Shown one piece after another: positions 13,650 through 24,838 of a stretch of 64,000 nt of DNA. The position numbers and the translations under genes were made by a program. The notes below the pieces were generated by a model. That model saw only the letters and a program-made list of their open reading frames with translations. It was not told the origin of the DNA and made no database searches. Source of the DNA: Hymenolepis diminuta (Eukaryota > Platyhelminthes > Cestoda > Cyclophyllidea > Hymenolepididae); the NCBI GenBank assembly GCA_900708905.1, contig CAADRB010000025.1, positions 1,795,026 through 1,859,025 on the forward strand. The letters are read 5' to 3'. Each line of letters starts with the position of its first letter. Positions within the stretch are counted from its first letter, which is position 1.

Positions 13650-13960
13650 GACCGACTACTTGTGTTCATAAGATCACCGTGAAATATTACCAGCCACAGC
13701 TGTCTGACTAGCCGACTATTTGATTAAATGGATATTTGTGCAGGGAGAATGCAATAGCGCAGTGAACACGTCAGGTGTGCACGCGTTAACCCAAACGCAC
13801 ACACACCTGTCCGCGCGCCTTTATTGGTGCACACTGATTGGCTATCTGAGTGACCAATTACGAGAACGCTTGAACATCGTTGATCTAGTTCGAGTGCCAA
13901 GCCAATCCGATGTGTGGGTGTTTCTTATGGGTAAAACCCATGACGGTATGCTATAGATGA
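13650..13960 (-). promoter_or_regulatory. CpG-rich patch with CCAAT boxes, possible internal promoter
   Basis: This is one of the most CG-rich stretches in the window, with clustered CpG (around 13768-13822), an ACACAC run at 13798-13806, two minus-strand CCAAT pentamers (13827-13823, 13841-13837) and two in the other orientation (13854-13858, 13902-13906). It lies just upstream, in minus-strand sense, of the coding block 13643-13352. Reading it as a promoter is inference. It also gives long chance ORFs in several frames because of its composition. Confidence 0.35.
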
Positions 13961-14061
13961 CTTCCTCTCTGTTCGAATTCAAAATCGAGAGGAGAGAGAA
14001 AATAATGGGAAATAATATGATGTCGAAAATAAGATCATTTGCTTTGGTGTTTTTTAATACT

Positions 14062-14067
14062 TTTATT
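14062..14067 (-). terminator. Candidate polyadenylation signal
   Basis: AATAAA on the minus strand, about 540 nt past the stop codon at 14604. It would suit a transcript that ends with exon 23. AATAAA is common by chance in AT-rich DNA, so this is only supporting context. Confidence 0.25.
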
Positions 14068-14322
14068 TTAACTCTGCTTTACCAGTGAAATTATCAGCTA
14101 ACGTGTTCTTTTTTATGTTTTACCTCTGCTGAACTTCATATGTCAGAATGACCTGCTCAAATAGACTGGCTAATAGGTAAAACAAATAAAAAGTATATTT
14201 GTGCTGTTTCTCAATTATTGAAGATCTTTTGTTGTTGCTGATTCACATTATCGACATCTAAGAAAATCACAATTCGAATAGGATACCTAATCCAAATATT
14301 ATCAAATTAACTCAAATTCAAA

Positions 14323-14515
14323 TTTCATGGTTCGTCTCCTGGATTACTAAGCCCATTCTTATCCATGGTATCCAGCGTTTAATTATGATGGTCTTCTTGC
14401 CAATTCAATTTGTCTTTTTCTTACTTCAGCTGATGAGAAAGCAGAATGATCTTACCTCGTATTTTGAAGGCTTACAATATCTTAAAATAGTAAAGTTTAG
14501 ATAATCAAAAGTTTG
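14323..14515 (+). repeat. Family B dispersed repeat, copy 1
   Basis: Shares with 20681-20880, in order: TTCAT-x(2)-TTCGTC, CTGGATT, TTTAATTATGATGG, CTTGCC, TTTCA/TTCAG...TGAGAA, AAT-CT, and ATCTTAAAATAG near the end. One of the two copies in the window. Confidence 0.5.
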
Positions 14516-14603
14516 AGGGTTACTTATTTCAACTATCTCAGTTATACTTACCAATCGATGCCGGTAGTTGCAATCAATCAGAATTTATGATAACTGGATA
14601 CCC

Positions 14604-14806
14604 TCATGATGACTGGATAAAGTAAGCGGTACGGTAAAGTATCATGTATTCAGTCAATTGCGCGCGAATATCTTCTCCGTCTCCCTGGAATCTAACTAAC
14701 ATTGTGAACTCATTTGATTCTACCCGATCCAGTTTTTCTCCTGCAAGTACGATTTCCTCTATTTTAACTCTCTTTCCACCTTTCAGGGACGAAATGTCCT
14801 GCCATA
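14604..14806 (-). CDS. Exon 23 (tentative): coding block ending in a stop
   Basis: An open frame from a good acceptor (CTTTATTATAG at 14807) to a TGA at 14606-14604, 66 codons. It reads S-S-L-K-G-G-K-R-V-K-I-E-E-I-V-L, E-S-N-E-F-T-M-L-V-R-F-Q-G-D-G-E, then D-I-R-A-Q-L-T-E-Y-M: alternating beta-type hydrophobics in a normal protein composition. Phase 1 at the acceptor fits the end of exon 22 (or the alternative end of 22b). I found no convincing donor in the right phase to reach the next block. Either it is a true 3'-terminal exon (AATAAA on the minus strand at 14067-14062) or an unusual donor is used. Domain unknown. Confidence 0.55.
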
Positions 14807-16487
14807 CTATAATAAAGGAGCATATCATTAAATTCCTATCATTAATATTGTTACTCACAATAATAAAAAAATTTTTAATTTTCAATTATGGAAAGCAGCT
14901 GAACTCGGTTAATAGAAAATTCAAATAATGATAAAGGGGGAAGGGGATCTAAAAGATGCCGAAAGCAACGTCGAGGTGTCAAAAATTCCTAATTTTTTAT
15001 TTTTTGATTTGGGGTGGTACAATATTTACTTAATGGGTAGTATGTGTTCCAAAATTCAAAGCCACAATTATGAATTATTCTAGTAATTCCCCTACGATTT
15101 TTATCGATACACACCTTAAATTAATTCTTCCATATTAACATGAAGCAATCTCTGTTTTCCGGAGATACAGTGAAAAGGGTTATGAGAATAATATTTCGAA
15201 AAAGATAGCACAAATATCATGAACATTTGCAAGAAATAAGGATTAGAAAACATGTTTAATGAAAACAAATTGAATCTATGAGTGAAGAGCTAGAGGAAAA
15301 TAATAAATAAAAGAGAATAACAAAAGTGAGAATAATTTTGAACGAATATTTTAGACTTATCTTGTTTTATTAAACTAATTTGAATTTGACTGGATATATA
15401 TATATCAGTGATACAGAACAAGACCCCTTCAATTAGTTCATTCACTTTTTTCTGTTCTGAATACCATAAAATTTTTTTATTTTTGAAATTGTCACCCACT
15501 CTCCTGACCTCACTTATTGCTGAACGAGTTTATTTAAGTATTTAAATCTACAACTGCCATTGGAGATTAATTGAACCTCCTGATATTACTCATTAGCTTT
15601 CATTATAGAAGTGAGAAGTGGTGAGATGCAAATGGGAAAATTTATGTTAGAGTACATAGAAAAGAGATTTTCAGTCGGGGGGCAAAAAAGAGAAGATTGG
15701 CGATATCTAATTCGGATTCACAGTTGACATCTTGATAAACACTGAAGTCAGATTAAATTCAAGCCAGGTAAGAAGAAAAGTATTTGTTGAAAGAATGTTA
15801 AATCCATATTACATGAAAAGAAACTGAAAATAGTTTAGGTAAAATTTTTAAGGAATTAAATTATGCTATCCTCTACCAACAAACGGTTGTGCAAATCAGA
15901 ATATGAAAATTTCACCAACTTATTCACTTGACAGATTAGGGTAGACATTTCCATCTACAATCAGAGGAATTTGAACCCGACGAGATTAAGAAATTGCAGA
16001 TAAAAGCACAAATTTTGCCTTTGAAACCCAAGATTCACGACAATTTTCGCCCACGCCTTAAATACTAAGCTCCAATTGAACTCTCTCTAAATGTGTATGA
16101 ATGAAGTCTTTATGGATAATAGGGTCTTAATCTCAACAGAAACTGTGCAGAACTCATGGATTCAGGGTTGCAATCCCTCAATCGACCCTTCTCCTTCCTT
16201 CAGTAAATATTTTATTGAAAGTTATGAACCCCTAGTCCAAATCGTTTGTTAGATACGAGCCTTTATTTTCATAGACTAAATAACTCAAAAAATTCAATAA
16301 AATGTTGGAATTCATGACAACGTATGAATGCTTCTGTTCAGTTATAATACAAATGAAAATCAAAACCACGAGGAAGAAATGTCGTATGAATGAAGATAAC
16401 TTAGTCCAGTTAATAAAAACTTGGTGTAAGAGGAATGAATCATAGGCAAAACAAAGTAAAGCCCAATACGCAGTTGGTAATAGAATA

Positions 16488-16508
16488 GGGTAAGGTAAGG
16501 TAAGCAAG
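16488..16508. repeat. GGTAA short tandem repeat
   Basis: GGGTAAGGTAAGGTAAGCAA on the plus strand, pentamer repeats. Confidence 0.8.
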
Positions 16509-19500
16509 GTCACTGAAAATACTTCAGTTCAGCGTATAAATTAATAAAGCCAGTCACATTATTAATAAACTGACTAAAATAGTAATTTAACTGACCACAA
16601 AATGCTAGGTGAGCACACTGCTACTATGGAATTGGAAGTAGGCCAAGCTGGCAACCAATACGGAAGCACAAGGAATAACACAGACGCAGGGTAAACCAAT
16701 GAGAGGCTTAAACTCCAGATGTAGTCAACCACACCATTCCACGATGTGGGAGAGAACAGTAGCAGTTGTAGGAAGATGATAATCATTATTTCTTTATGTG
16801 AGCAATCTCATACAATACTGAATACACTACAGTTCACCTTTTTGCACAAAAATTGATCTTGCAAATTTCATAGTATTTTTCTGGAACATGTGTGTAAAAT
16901 TTCATGATTATATAGGCAGATTCAAGTACATCCCTTTAGGTTGTTTCAGTCCGTTGGCAGTTGCTAAAATTATCAAAAGTAAGATGTTTTTCAAGATCTC
17001 GCAAAATTTCAAAACATTGTAGCCTTGAAAACATGGATTCATCCAAAACTATCCGCTTTATGAAAAGTAATTAGATGATAATATAACTTCAAAAGGTAAA
17101 TATGTATGTCATTTCGCCTGAAATACTGCTGTTGAAATAAAAATATCACTGCCATTTTGGTTAAAAGTTTCACTAAAGCCCGTTTATATATTTTTTCTGG
17201 TTGTATCATTTTTCAAATTATATCAAACACCAGAACTCTGGAATGGTATATATTTCGCAATAGTAACTATTTTATTCTTTAAAAAGATCCACATTTAATG
17301 TAAGTATAAAATTTTGTGTTGCCTTTTTTCTTCCATAATCATCCACAGCCTCTGCCAAACCCTAACAGCGCAATATAAACTATACTTAATCTTGACTTCC
17401 AAATTTCTATTAAGACGTTAAATAATTTGATGAAGAGAGAGAAGAAGTGTGCAAATAAGGAGAGCTAAGATTTGAATGGGTTTTCTGCCTCAACTATAGG
17501 ATTCATCCTTTTCCACTTGAGGTGTTTGCGTAATTGTTCTTTATATTTTAACTCCTGTTATTGAACTTTACTCTACTAGCAACATTTTTAGAATACTGGT
17601 TTCAAAGCTGCTCCTTTCTCTCTTACCTCTAGACGTAAATTTTCCGTCACCTTCTCCGTCTCTTTCCTATCTTGTGCTCGTGGAGCTCTCAAAGACTATT
17701 AGAAAGGTAGCTCAATAGTTTTTCTCACCCTTATGTTAGTACTGTCTACCCCCCATCAGTAATAATTATACTTAAAGCTCTTCATCCCCCCTCCTTACCA
17801 TATTCCCCACACAAACTTGTGTTCAAACACACTAAATTTGGTAACAAAATACTGCGATTTATACAATAGAGCTTTGTGATTGCCTTTTTTCATTTATTTA
17901 ATTTATTTCGATTTTTATATTATTTTACAAATTAAAATGATTTGCGACGAATGTAATCTGCAAAAAATGAAAAAATTCCTTTGTTTATTTTTTTTCAAAT
18001 TCGGTGGAATGTACTTTAACTTATAAAGTACAATCGTGCTTGATTTTAAAAACCAATTCTCATGATCTTGGTGGAAAGCTTCCGAACTTTTGCTGAAATC
18101 AGCAGCTGTGAAACACAATTCAAATGCATTTAATTTTGGCCTAATGCACTTACAGGCTTGCTGTTTGAGGTTGCAGTTCCATTTTTAAAATGTGCTTGTA
18201 ATCAAATGGTGTGATTAAAGGAAGGCAACATAAATTTTTCTGATAGTAAATGTGTTATAGGCCGATTCTATCCCCTAAATTTTGGAAATCAAAAAAAGAA
18301 AACTGAAATGCAACGAAAGGGAGTGCAAAGTGCATCGACTGAAACAAAATTTGCTGTCCTTCCTATATAACTTCCGCAGGAACTTTAAAGCATACAATGA
18401 CTAGAGGATAGTTATATACGTACACAGAAGGAGAATAAAACACGATTCTCATGCAAAATTTATTTAAGTTAGTAAATCTTCGGAGGCAAAAAAGTGCTTT
18501 TTTTCTAAATGTTCGTTCGCAGAACAATACAACAATGATAGGGAAAACATTGCGGTGGGAAAGCAGTGAACTCCATTTTATGATTTACAATTTTAATGAC
18601 TCGGAATTTATAATCGAAATATGATGGCCCATATCTTTATCTCGACGTAAATCACTGACGGAGATTGATAATTTTTAGTCTATTTCCGGGAGATAAGAAC
18701 CAATTCTTATTATAAGAGCAGAAACTTAAAAATAATTGATAATAGTCAATTACAAAGTTTTATCAGAATATCAGAAAACAGTGAAGACTCATTTTCAATT
18801 TCTCAACTTATCCTACCTTGAAACCCTACATTTCGGATTAAAGTATGCATTAGAAAAAATGAAGGATGAAATTAGTGAGTCTTAACTGTGGCAACAATCC
18901 GAACAAAGGGGCGACCATAAATTTTTCACATCTAACTACATCACGTTATAGTACATCAGCTGTATAAAATGGATGGAAATGTTGCAGAAAGATTTCTGAA
19001 AGATTAAAATAAGGACCAAAAAGTATGAGGGGAAAGCGACCATTTTCTCAGGATGGTTACAACTCTCTGAATGGGCAGGATAAGTAAGTAAGAAGAAAAG
19101 TATATTTCCTGATCTCTCCTGTGGTCAGTGTCCCCCATGTTCGTTCACGTTCTGTGCTCAAGTTAGACTGTGTACATACAATTGCGCCCATGCCGCCTGG
19201 CATACATGTTAGCCTCAGTAGCAATGTGGCTGGTGGTTTACCAATATCGGGAAATCATGACTAACCCTACATCTGAATCTGCTGATTATTCAACTCTGAG
19301 CATTGCAGGCATTAACTGTTACTTAAGATAATCTGAACGTTAAGTGTAGAATTTGGAACGACAGATCCTGATGCAATGAACAGTAAGAGAAGGCAAACAC
19401 ATATAGGAGATTAATTATGTTGTTCCAGACTTTTGCTCTCCAATTCAATCTGACCTCAACTGTTACTGATTTTGGGCTATTCTACCGTAATAAGCGTCAT

Positions 19501-20680
19501 TGTTTTCTCCTGAAATGTCGAATGATGGATGAATTTTACAAAGTATTTACAGGTGAAAGCGTTTACTTTACCTTTGAAATCTATTTTATTCAAGGAAATT
19601 CCTTCTTTGAAATCTGCATACCACTAAATTATAAATCACTAAATTTGTTACTTTGCATCTGCTTGGCGTTCCCTACCATCGTTGTCTTCATTATAAAGGA
19701 AGAATGTTTAAATATTAGTGGACATTCCAAATAACTCATTTTCAATTTATTGACAATGTTATTCCAGCTAACAACCCTCAGATATTCACGAAATAGCAGA
19801 AGAGTGGAGGAGAGAAGACAAATTTTAAAGATGTTAGAAATTAATAAACAAAATCCTACCGTTTAGAAGCCTATTTATTAGTTCAGATAAACAGTTCATA
19901 GTTATAAGCGCTATTTTTCAATATAAAGGGGAAGAAAACACAAAATAGAATGCTAATATCGTCAAGAAAAATATTTAACGATGGGCATACTTTTATTTTC
20001 TCCTTGCCGGTTTGTTCAAGGATGATATTAAACATATAAGAAAGATTAATAAGCCTTGAAATATCTGAAACGATACTACCACCTATTTGCATATTTCAAT
20101 CAATCTCCAGCAGGAAATCTGTCTTTGGAGTTAGAAATTCTCTTGTCAACGTGAAGGTGAAAGTGTAAGTTGTACCGGGTCTTTTCAAATGCCTGAAACA
20201 TAAGGAAACGTAAAATATATCTTCGCATTAAATGTATTTATTTAAATTAAGGAGCTCAGTACGCCAGGGAAATTAACTGAAGTGTAAATACGCACTCAGT
20301 CGTGACCATCTCACGTGATGAACAGGTGTTAAGGAAATAAAAGTGGAAAACAAATCGCTGAGGAACTGTCGTGTGAAATTCCATAAAAGATTGATACACA
20401 GGAAAGGCTTAGTTCAGTCAAACTCAGCTCACAAATATTATTGCTTTCTTCTTAAAACCACCCTCTATGAAATTTTAATTTGCCTCAAGTCTCTGTAAAT
20501 TTTAATTCTGGGATATAACAAAAGTTCTTGGATTAATTGTGGTGGAAAATTATTTGGTAGTTTCCATCCGCTCTATCCCGGAAAGTTAGCTTCTTTAATC
20601 ATATTAGTAAAGCAAAAAATTACAATTTTAACTGTGAGACATAATCATTTGTACAATGGGTGTCACATACCAAAACTGAA

Positions 20681-20880
20681 AGTTCATTATTCGTCCACTG
20701 GATTGCTGGAAATGTCTGTCTAGGAAATCACGTGTTTATTGACCGTTTTTTAATTATGATGGGTGGCCTTGCCGCTTTAATTCATATTTTCAGTCACTGG
20801 TTGAGAAGACAAATTAATCTGACATGAAATTCCTCAACTTACTATTTTAAAATAGCGGACCTTAAATAGATTAAAATTTA
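20681..20880 (+). repeat. Family B dispersed repeat, copy 2
   Basis: Counterpart of 14323-14515: TTCATTATTCGTCCACTGGA, TTTAATTATGATGGG, CCTTGCCGCTTTAATTCA, GGTTGAGAAGACAAATTAAT and TATTTTAAAATAGC. About 200 bp, no ORF, so a non-autonomous element such as a MITE or SINE tail is likely. Confidence 0.5.
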
Positions 20881-22975
20881 TGTTGACAGAGCTCTGCAAG
20901 CTCTGTCCATCCAAGGTGGAAATATATATGAGGTTAGTTAGTTATTCCAACTTGAATAGATATCAGTGCTTTCTGCCTCTTTCTCAAATTGATCGATGGC
21001 TAATCATCTTGATGTAACTTGGGTTTGAAATTCGACTTTGTAGGCAATTTGGTTAGATGGATAGAAAAATTAGTGCTTTCTTCTTTCATATGTCGAATCG
21101 AAAATGGTTAGTAAAGAATGACAATGGGACTAAAATTGAATTCAACTACTTGTTTCTTCAAATTAACAATTGATTCAATGGTATTCATAAACAATGTCCT
21201 CGGAATCACCTTAGATTTCTAAGGATGAATTCACCACATTTCATTTTATTCCTTATTTGTTGTCATGAGATACTATGATCCTTCAATATGCGAGAAAAAT
21301 TTTGTGCATTTTAGGCCAATTCATGTTTTTCTTAGCCAAATAATGAGAAAATAAATAAGGTTTTAATTTGTTTTAGATTTCATATATTTTAAAATATCTC
21401 TAAAATGGCAAAAAGTTTACGTACTTATAAATAAAATCGCCATTATATTGTTCAAATATGTTTCAAAAATTTGTTTTTTTTAAAGTTAAAAAAGTAAGAT
21501 GAAAGAGGAGGGAGATAAAATATTCTTTCTAAAAAGTTGTGACGCAGTTCGTAAAGAAAAAATATTTTCTTTCCATGTGACTGATGTCGTCCATTTTCCA
21601 TCCCTCTTCAAATTGAAAAAATACCAAAACGCCTTTTGCCTTCCCCAAAATTTTGATATACGTAAACATTAGCTACCACTTAAAATGCCAACCATGCGCT
21701 TTTAAGAAATCAGACGGAATGATCTAAGGAAAGCAGAATTTTAATACAGAAATTTAAAAATTTTTTAATACTGATGTTTTGCAAACAAGGAACTGATCAA
21801 AGTTAAAAATCTGCTTTAAAGTAGAGCCTTCAGTAGGATATTTTTCTTTATATTAGATATATGTCATAAAAATAATAAAAATGTGTGATATCGGGGCCCT
21901 CAATGTTGATAAACGCCCTTCAACACAAGGCGATCCGAGTGAAATTGATTTCTGATTTGCCTATCTAACCAGTGATAATTGGCATCCTATAAAACTATGT
22001 TCTCTCCAGAGTCTTCTAAGTTTTTGTACATAGTACCTATTACATTTTAATGGCGACACAGTGGTATCTAGTTTTCGATTGTAACCTGATTTGATCCAAT
22101 CTACAATACCATAGCTTTTTTCTGTTACTGCCCATTTTTTTCATTACTATCGTTATTAACATATTCGTATTCTTCCACGAATCATACTGAATGCTTGATT
22201 TTTACTACGAACAATTATAATACAAAAGGGACTACTATCAGGTAAGAGAACCGACTTGCAGATAAAGACGCCGTAGCCATTGGAATAAACTTTATCCTTC
22301 CTGAAGAAGCCGTTCACAGAAATAAAGTTCCCCCATTCCACAAAATCAATGTGCGAACTCAAATATATGAGGATCTATGTATGAAACCATCTTAAAAAAT
22401 GGAATGCTTACGTGTAAGACTTTTAAGCCTTGAGTAAATAATAAACGATGGGAATCGGAATTTTTAAATGAGTTTGTCAAAGTCACTTAAAAGAAAACAG
22501 AGAGAAGAAATGGCGAAAGGCTCTGCTGAAGTGGTACAAGGGAATAATGCAATTATCTCTTTTCAATAAATGAATTTGATGAACTTAAATTTAATCCAAG
22601 AAAGGATGCAAAAGAATGCTTCTACGTGGCATTCAGAGTACTCAAAACGAAGTGTTGCGATAAATAAGACAAAATGGTAGAAGACATGGAAATGTATCAA
22701 TCAATCCGTTATTAACATGCGCATTAATCAACTCTTTTCTGCCCTACAAATATATGCGGTTTGTGGAATGTCTAAAACCACTGACCTCTGACAGTTCTCT
22801 GCCTGTCAAATAATGATGGAGAAATATGGAATCCGTGCTCTCAATGTCAGATCTCATGATAAACTCCCTTTGAGATATGATGACTTGAGCATGATTGAGC
22901 TTCCCATTATCATCGAATGTATCTAGTTTGTCTGTCAGGTGTAATAAATACAAAATAAAACTATAAAAGCTAAAC

Positions 22976-23049
22976 CAGACGCGTTCTCTCAAGCCTCTTC
23001 TGAATTTTTGCACGTAGTTCCCAATAAGTTGCACAATGCATTTCCTTTT
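22976..23049 (-). CDS. Exon 22b (tentative): charged helix
   Basis: Seventy-four nt, phase 1 in, phase 0 out, 389 nt downstream of exon 22. It would read K-E-M-H-C-A-T-Y-W-E-L-R-A-K-I-Q-K-R-L-E, extending the preceding helical region naturally. The acceptor (ATGTTAG) is fair; the donor CTG|GTTTAG is weak, and ACGC|GTCTGG (phase 1) is an alternative that would suit the block at 14806. Phase fit and helical, charged composition argue for it; the weak donor argues against. Confidence 0.45.
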
Positions 23050-23437
23050 CTAACATGATCTTCATTTACGCTCCAAAGGGTTCTTAAAGATTAGTGAAAA
23101 TGACAATACGGGTAGCAATAAACTGAAAGATAGTTAAGCGGGGTGGTATACCGGGAAAGTTGGATATTTGGAAAAAAGAAAAATCAATATGCATTCTTAA
23201 GATCGAGGGCGGACTCAAAGGCATAAATAAGGGATGCAAAATAAGCAGTAGGTAGAAGATTAGATTGAATCGGTAAAATATCGAGTAAAGGCCTTGGATA
23301 AGCCTCAAGGTCTTGACATGTCAGGGGCATAGAATTTATTTACTTACTTCCCGGCAAACGTCAAAGATTTGATCAGATTATTTGGTCAGACGTCTAACTA
23401 AATAGAAATTGCAGTTATCATTAAATTAAAAACTCAC

Positions 23438-23759
23438 TTAAGCGACCTGATTTTCCGCTGCCATTCTTTTCAGCCAGCATTCCGAATTCATCAATAGCCT
23501 CAAGATTGAAGTCATAGAATTTACCGAATCTACTCTGAGTCATTTCTTGAACACACTTTAGTAGTTTCATCTTGGCCTGAAGGACAACTTTATCTTCCGA
23601 GAGCTCTTCAGGACGTCGAGCTACAACTTGAACCGCCCGATCAATAATTTCGTGATCGGAAATCTTTTTTTTCGATATGAATTCTTCCCTCGGAAGCATA
23701 AGTTTAAGACATTCTCGGCTAGCTTTTACCAATGAAGCGAATCTGCGCATAGACTGCTC
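23438..23759 (-). CDS. MPDZ: Exon 22: helical segment, no known domain
   Basis: Three hundred and twenty-two nt, phase 0 in, phase 1 out, acceptor ATTTCGACAG, donor TTAA|GTGAGT. It encodes 107 residues with regular heptad-like hydrophobics: M-R-R-F-A-S-L-V-K-A-S-R-E-C-L, D-H-E-I-I-D-R-A-V-Q-V-V-A-R-R, V-L-Q-A-K-M-K-L-L-K-C-V and N-L-E-A-I-D-E-F-G-M-L. It looks like a folded alpha-helical module rather than a disordered linker. It occupies the place where MUPP1 has PDZ7. I do not recognise the fold. Confidence 0.8.
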
Positions 23760-24753
23760 CTGTCGAAATAATAAATTTATGTCAAAAATAATTCAAATAT
23801 TTATATTATATGATATTTAAAATTAGATTCAATTAATTATATAACTTATAAAATTTTAAGTATATTAACTCGAAATTTCATCTTACTGAAACATTAGATT
23901 TATCACTGAACTCATAAAATAGCGTCATTTTGACATCAGTAATACTCGTTATCGAAAGAAGAATAAAATTCAATTAATTCAAACGCAGTAACGATATGTA
24001 ATTTAAAATGTCATTTGGAAAAGGATATTCAAACATGTTTCTGATCAAGGACTCATTACGAGTTAAAAGCCTAAATCATGAGAAAGCATCTAAAAGCGGG
24101 TCTTACAAGTTATCAGATGAGCCGGTTGTGCAGGAGGACGTAAGTACTGAGTTCAGGTAGCCAAGTGACGTAAGATATTTGAAATATGGATACTATTATT
24201 TACTTTCTCATGAGAGGAATTTTTCATCTTGTTTGTTTATGTTTACTTAAATTTTTAAATCCCACAAGAATTCGCCTCCAGAAAACTGTACTTTTCTTTA
24301 AAATTGTTACTATTTTCACTTATCTCCTACTTGCTGTGCCAACCACGATAGTAAATAAGTGTATCAACAAGCTCTGAGTATTGTAGACGTATGCTCACCA
24401 ACAAACTATGGAGCCAGATCAACACCAATTAATACAATCTGAAACTCTCTTTTCTTATTTTCGCTTTGATTCAATCTTTTTTGAAAAAATTGAAGAAAAA
24501 CTCATCAACACTGATTTTAGAATACACATCTAAAATTTTTTTAAAAATATTGCGGAAAAATTTACAATTTAAAAAAACAAGATTTTTTGTTTAAATTGTC
24601 TCATGATCATAAATCGTAGAGATTTAGGAAAAATCAAGAATTTGTTTTGCTCTACAGACTAACACATCTTTGACAAAAAATAAAAAATATTAGGTGAAAA
24701 GAAGTTTAATTTTTTGTTTAAATTAAACTTTAAATTCGAAAGTAATAAATTAC
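23760..24753 (-). other. Intron 21-22
   Basis: About 1 kb, very AT-rich, with clean splice sites at each end. A 63-codon plus-strand ORF (24186-24377) has no supporting features. Nothing else seen. Confidence 0.7.
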
Positions 24754-24838
24754 CTTATCCGAAGTGGATATTGTCCTTTGGAGAGCCCTTCTTCGACGGG
24801 GTTGCCACTCAAGACTCTCTGGATTGGAATCACTGCTA
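24754..24838 (-). CDS. MPDZ: Exon 21: small basic exon
   Basis: Eighty-five nt, phase 2 in, phase 0 out, acceptor TTAGTTAAG, donor AAG|GTAATT. It encodes 28 codons: S-S-D-S-N-P-E-S-L-E-W-Q-P and then R-R-R-R-A-L-Q-R-T-I-S-T-S-D-K. R-R-A-L-Q-R-T-I-S resembles a basophilic kinase or 14-3-3 type site (inference). It exactly bridges the phase-2 end of exon 20 and the phase-0 start of exon 22, which is the main support. Confidence 0.75.

Larger units (their letters stand above)
13961..14603. other. Non-coding interval between exon 23 and the CpG-rich patch
   Basis: AT-rich, with stops in all frames. It holds the family B repeat copy 1 (14323-14515), two isolated donor-like sites on the minus strand (TTG|GTAAGT near 14551, GAG|GTAAGA near 14456) without usable open frames, and the AATAAA at 14062. 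It could be an intron, or 3'UTR plus intergenic space. Confidence 0.5.
14807..22975 (-). other. 8.2-kb intron between 22b and 23
   Basis: Contains family B repeat copy 2 (20681-20880), a GGTAA short tandem repeat near 16488-16508, a short TA run at 15395-15407 and a pyrimidine-rich tract at about 17580-17810. Minus-strand hydrophobic ORFs at 16232-16786 look like products of AT-rich composition. No supported exon. Confidence 0.6.

Noticed and set aside
13720..13956. Plus-strand 78-codon ORF and a minus-strand open frame in the CpG-rich patch
   Set aside because: Several frames are open at once because of local base composition, and no domain or clean splice phase supports any of them.
14440..14560. 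Strong-looking donors (GTAAGT, GTAAGA) between exon 23 and exon 24
   Set aside because: All three frames upstream contain stops before a usable acceptor, and one donor lies inside a family B repeat.
14644..14928. Plus-strand 94-codon ORF
   Set aside because: Opposite exon 23, which has the better protein composition and a good acceptor.
16232..16786. Two hydrophobic minus-strand ORFs resembling membrane segments
   Set aside because: Hydrophobic residues follow from T-rich codons on this strand; no start context, splice sites or family match.
22744..23034. Minus-strand 96-codon ORF
   Set aside because: It overlaps the tentative exon 22b in another frame; neither its composition nor its splice phases fit exon 22.
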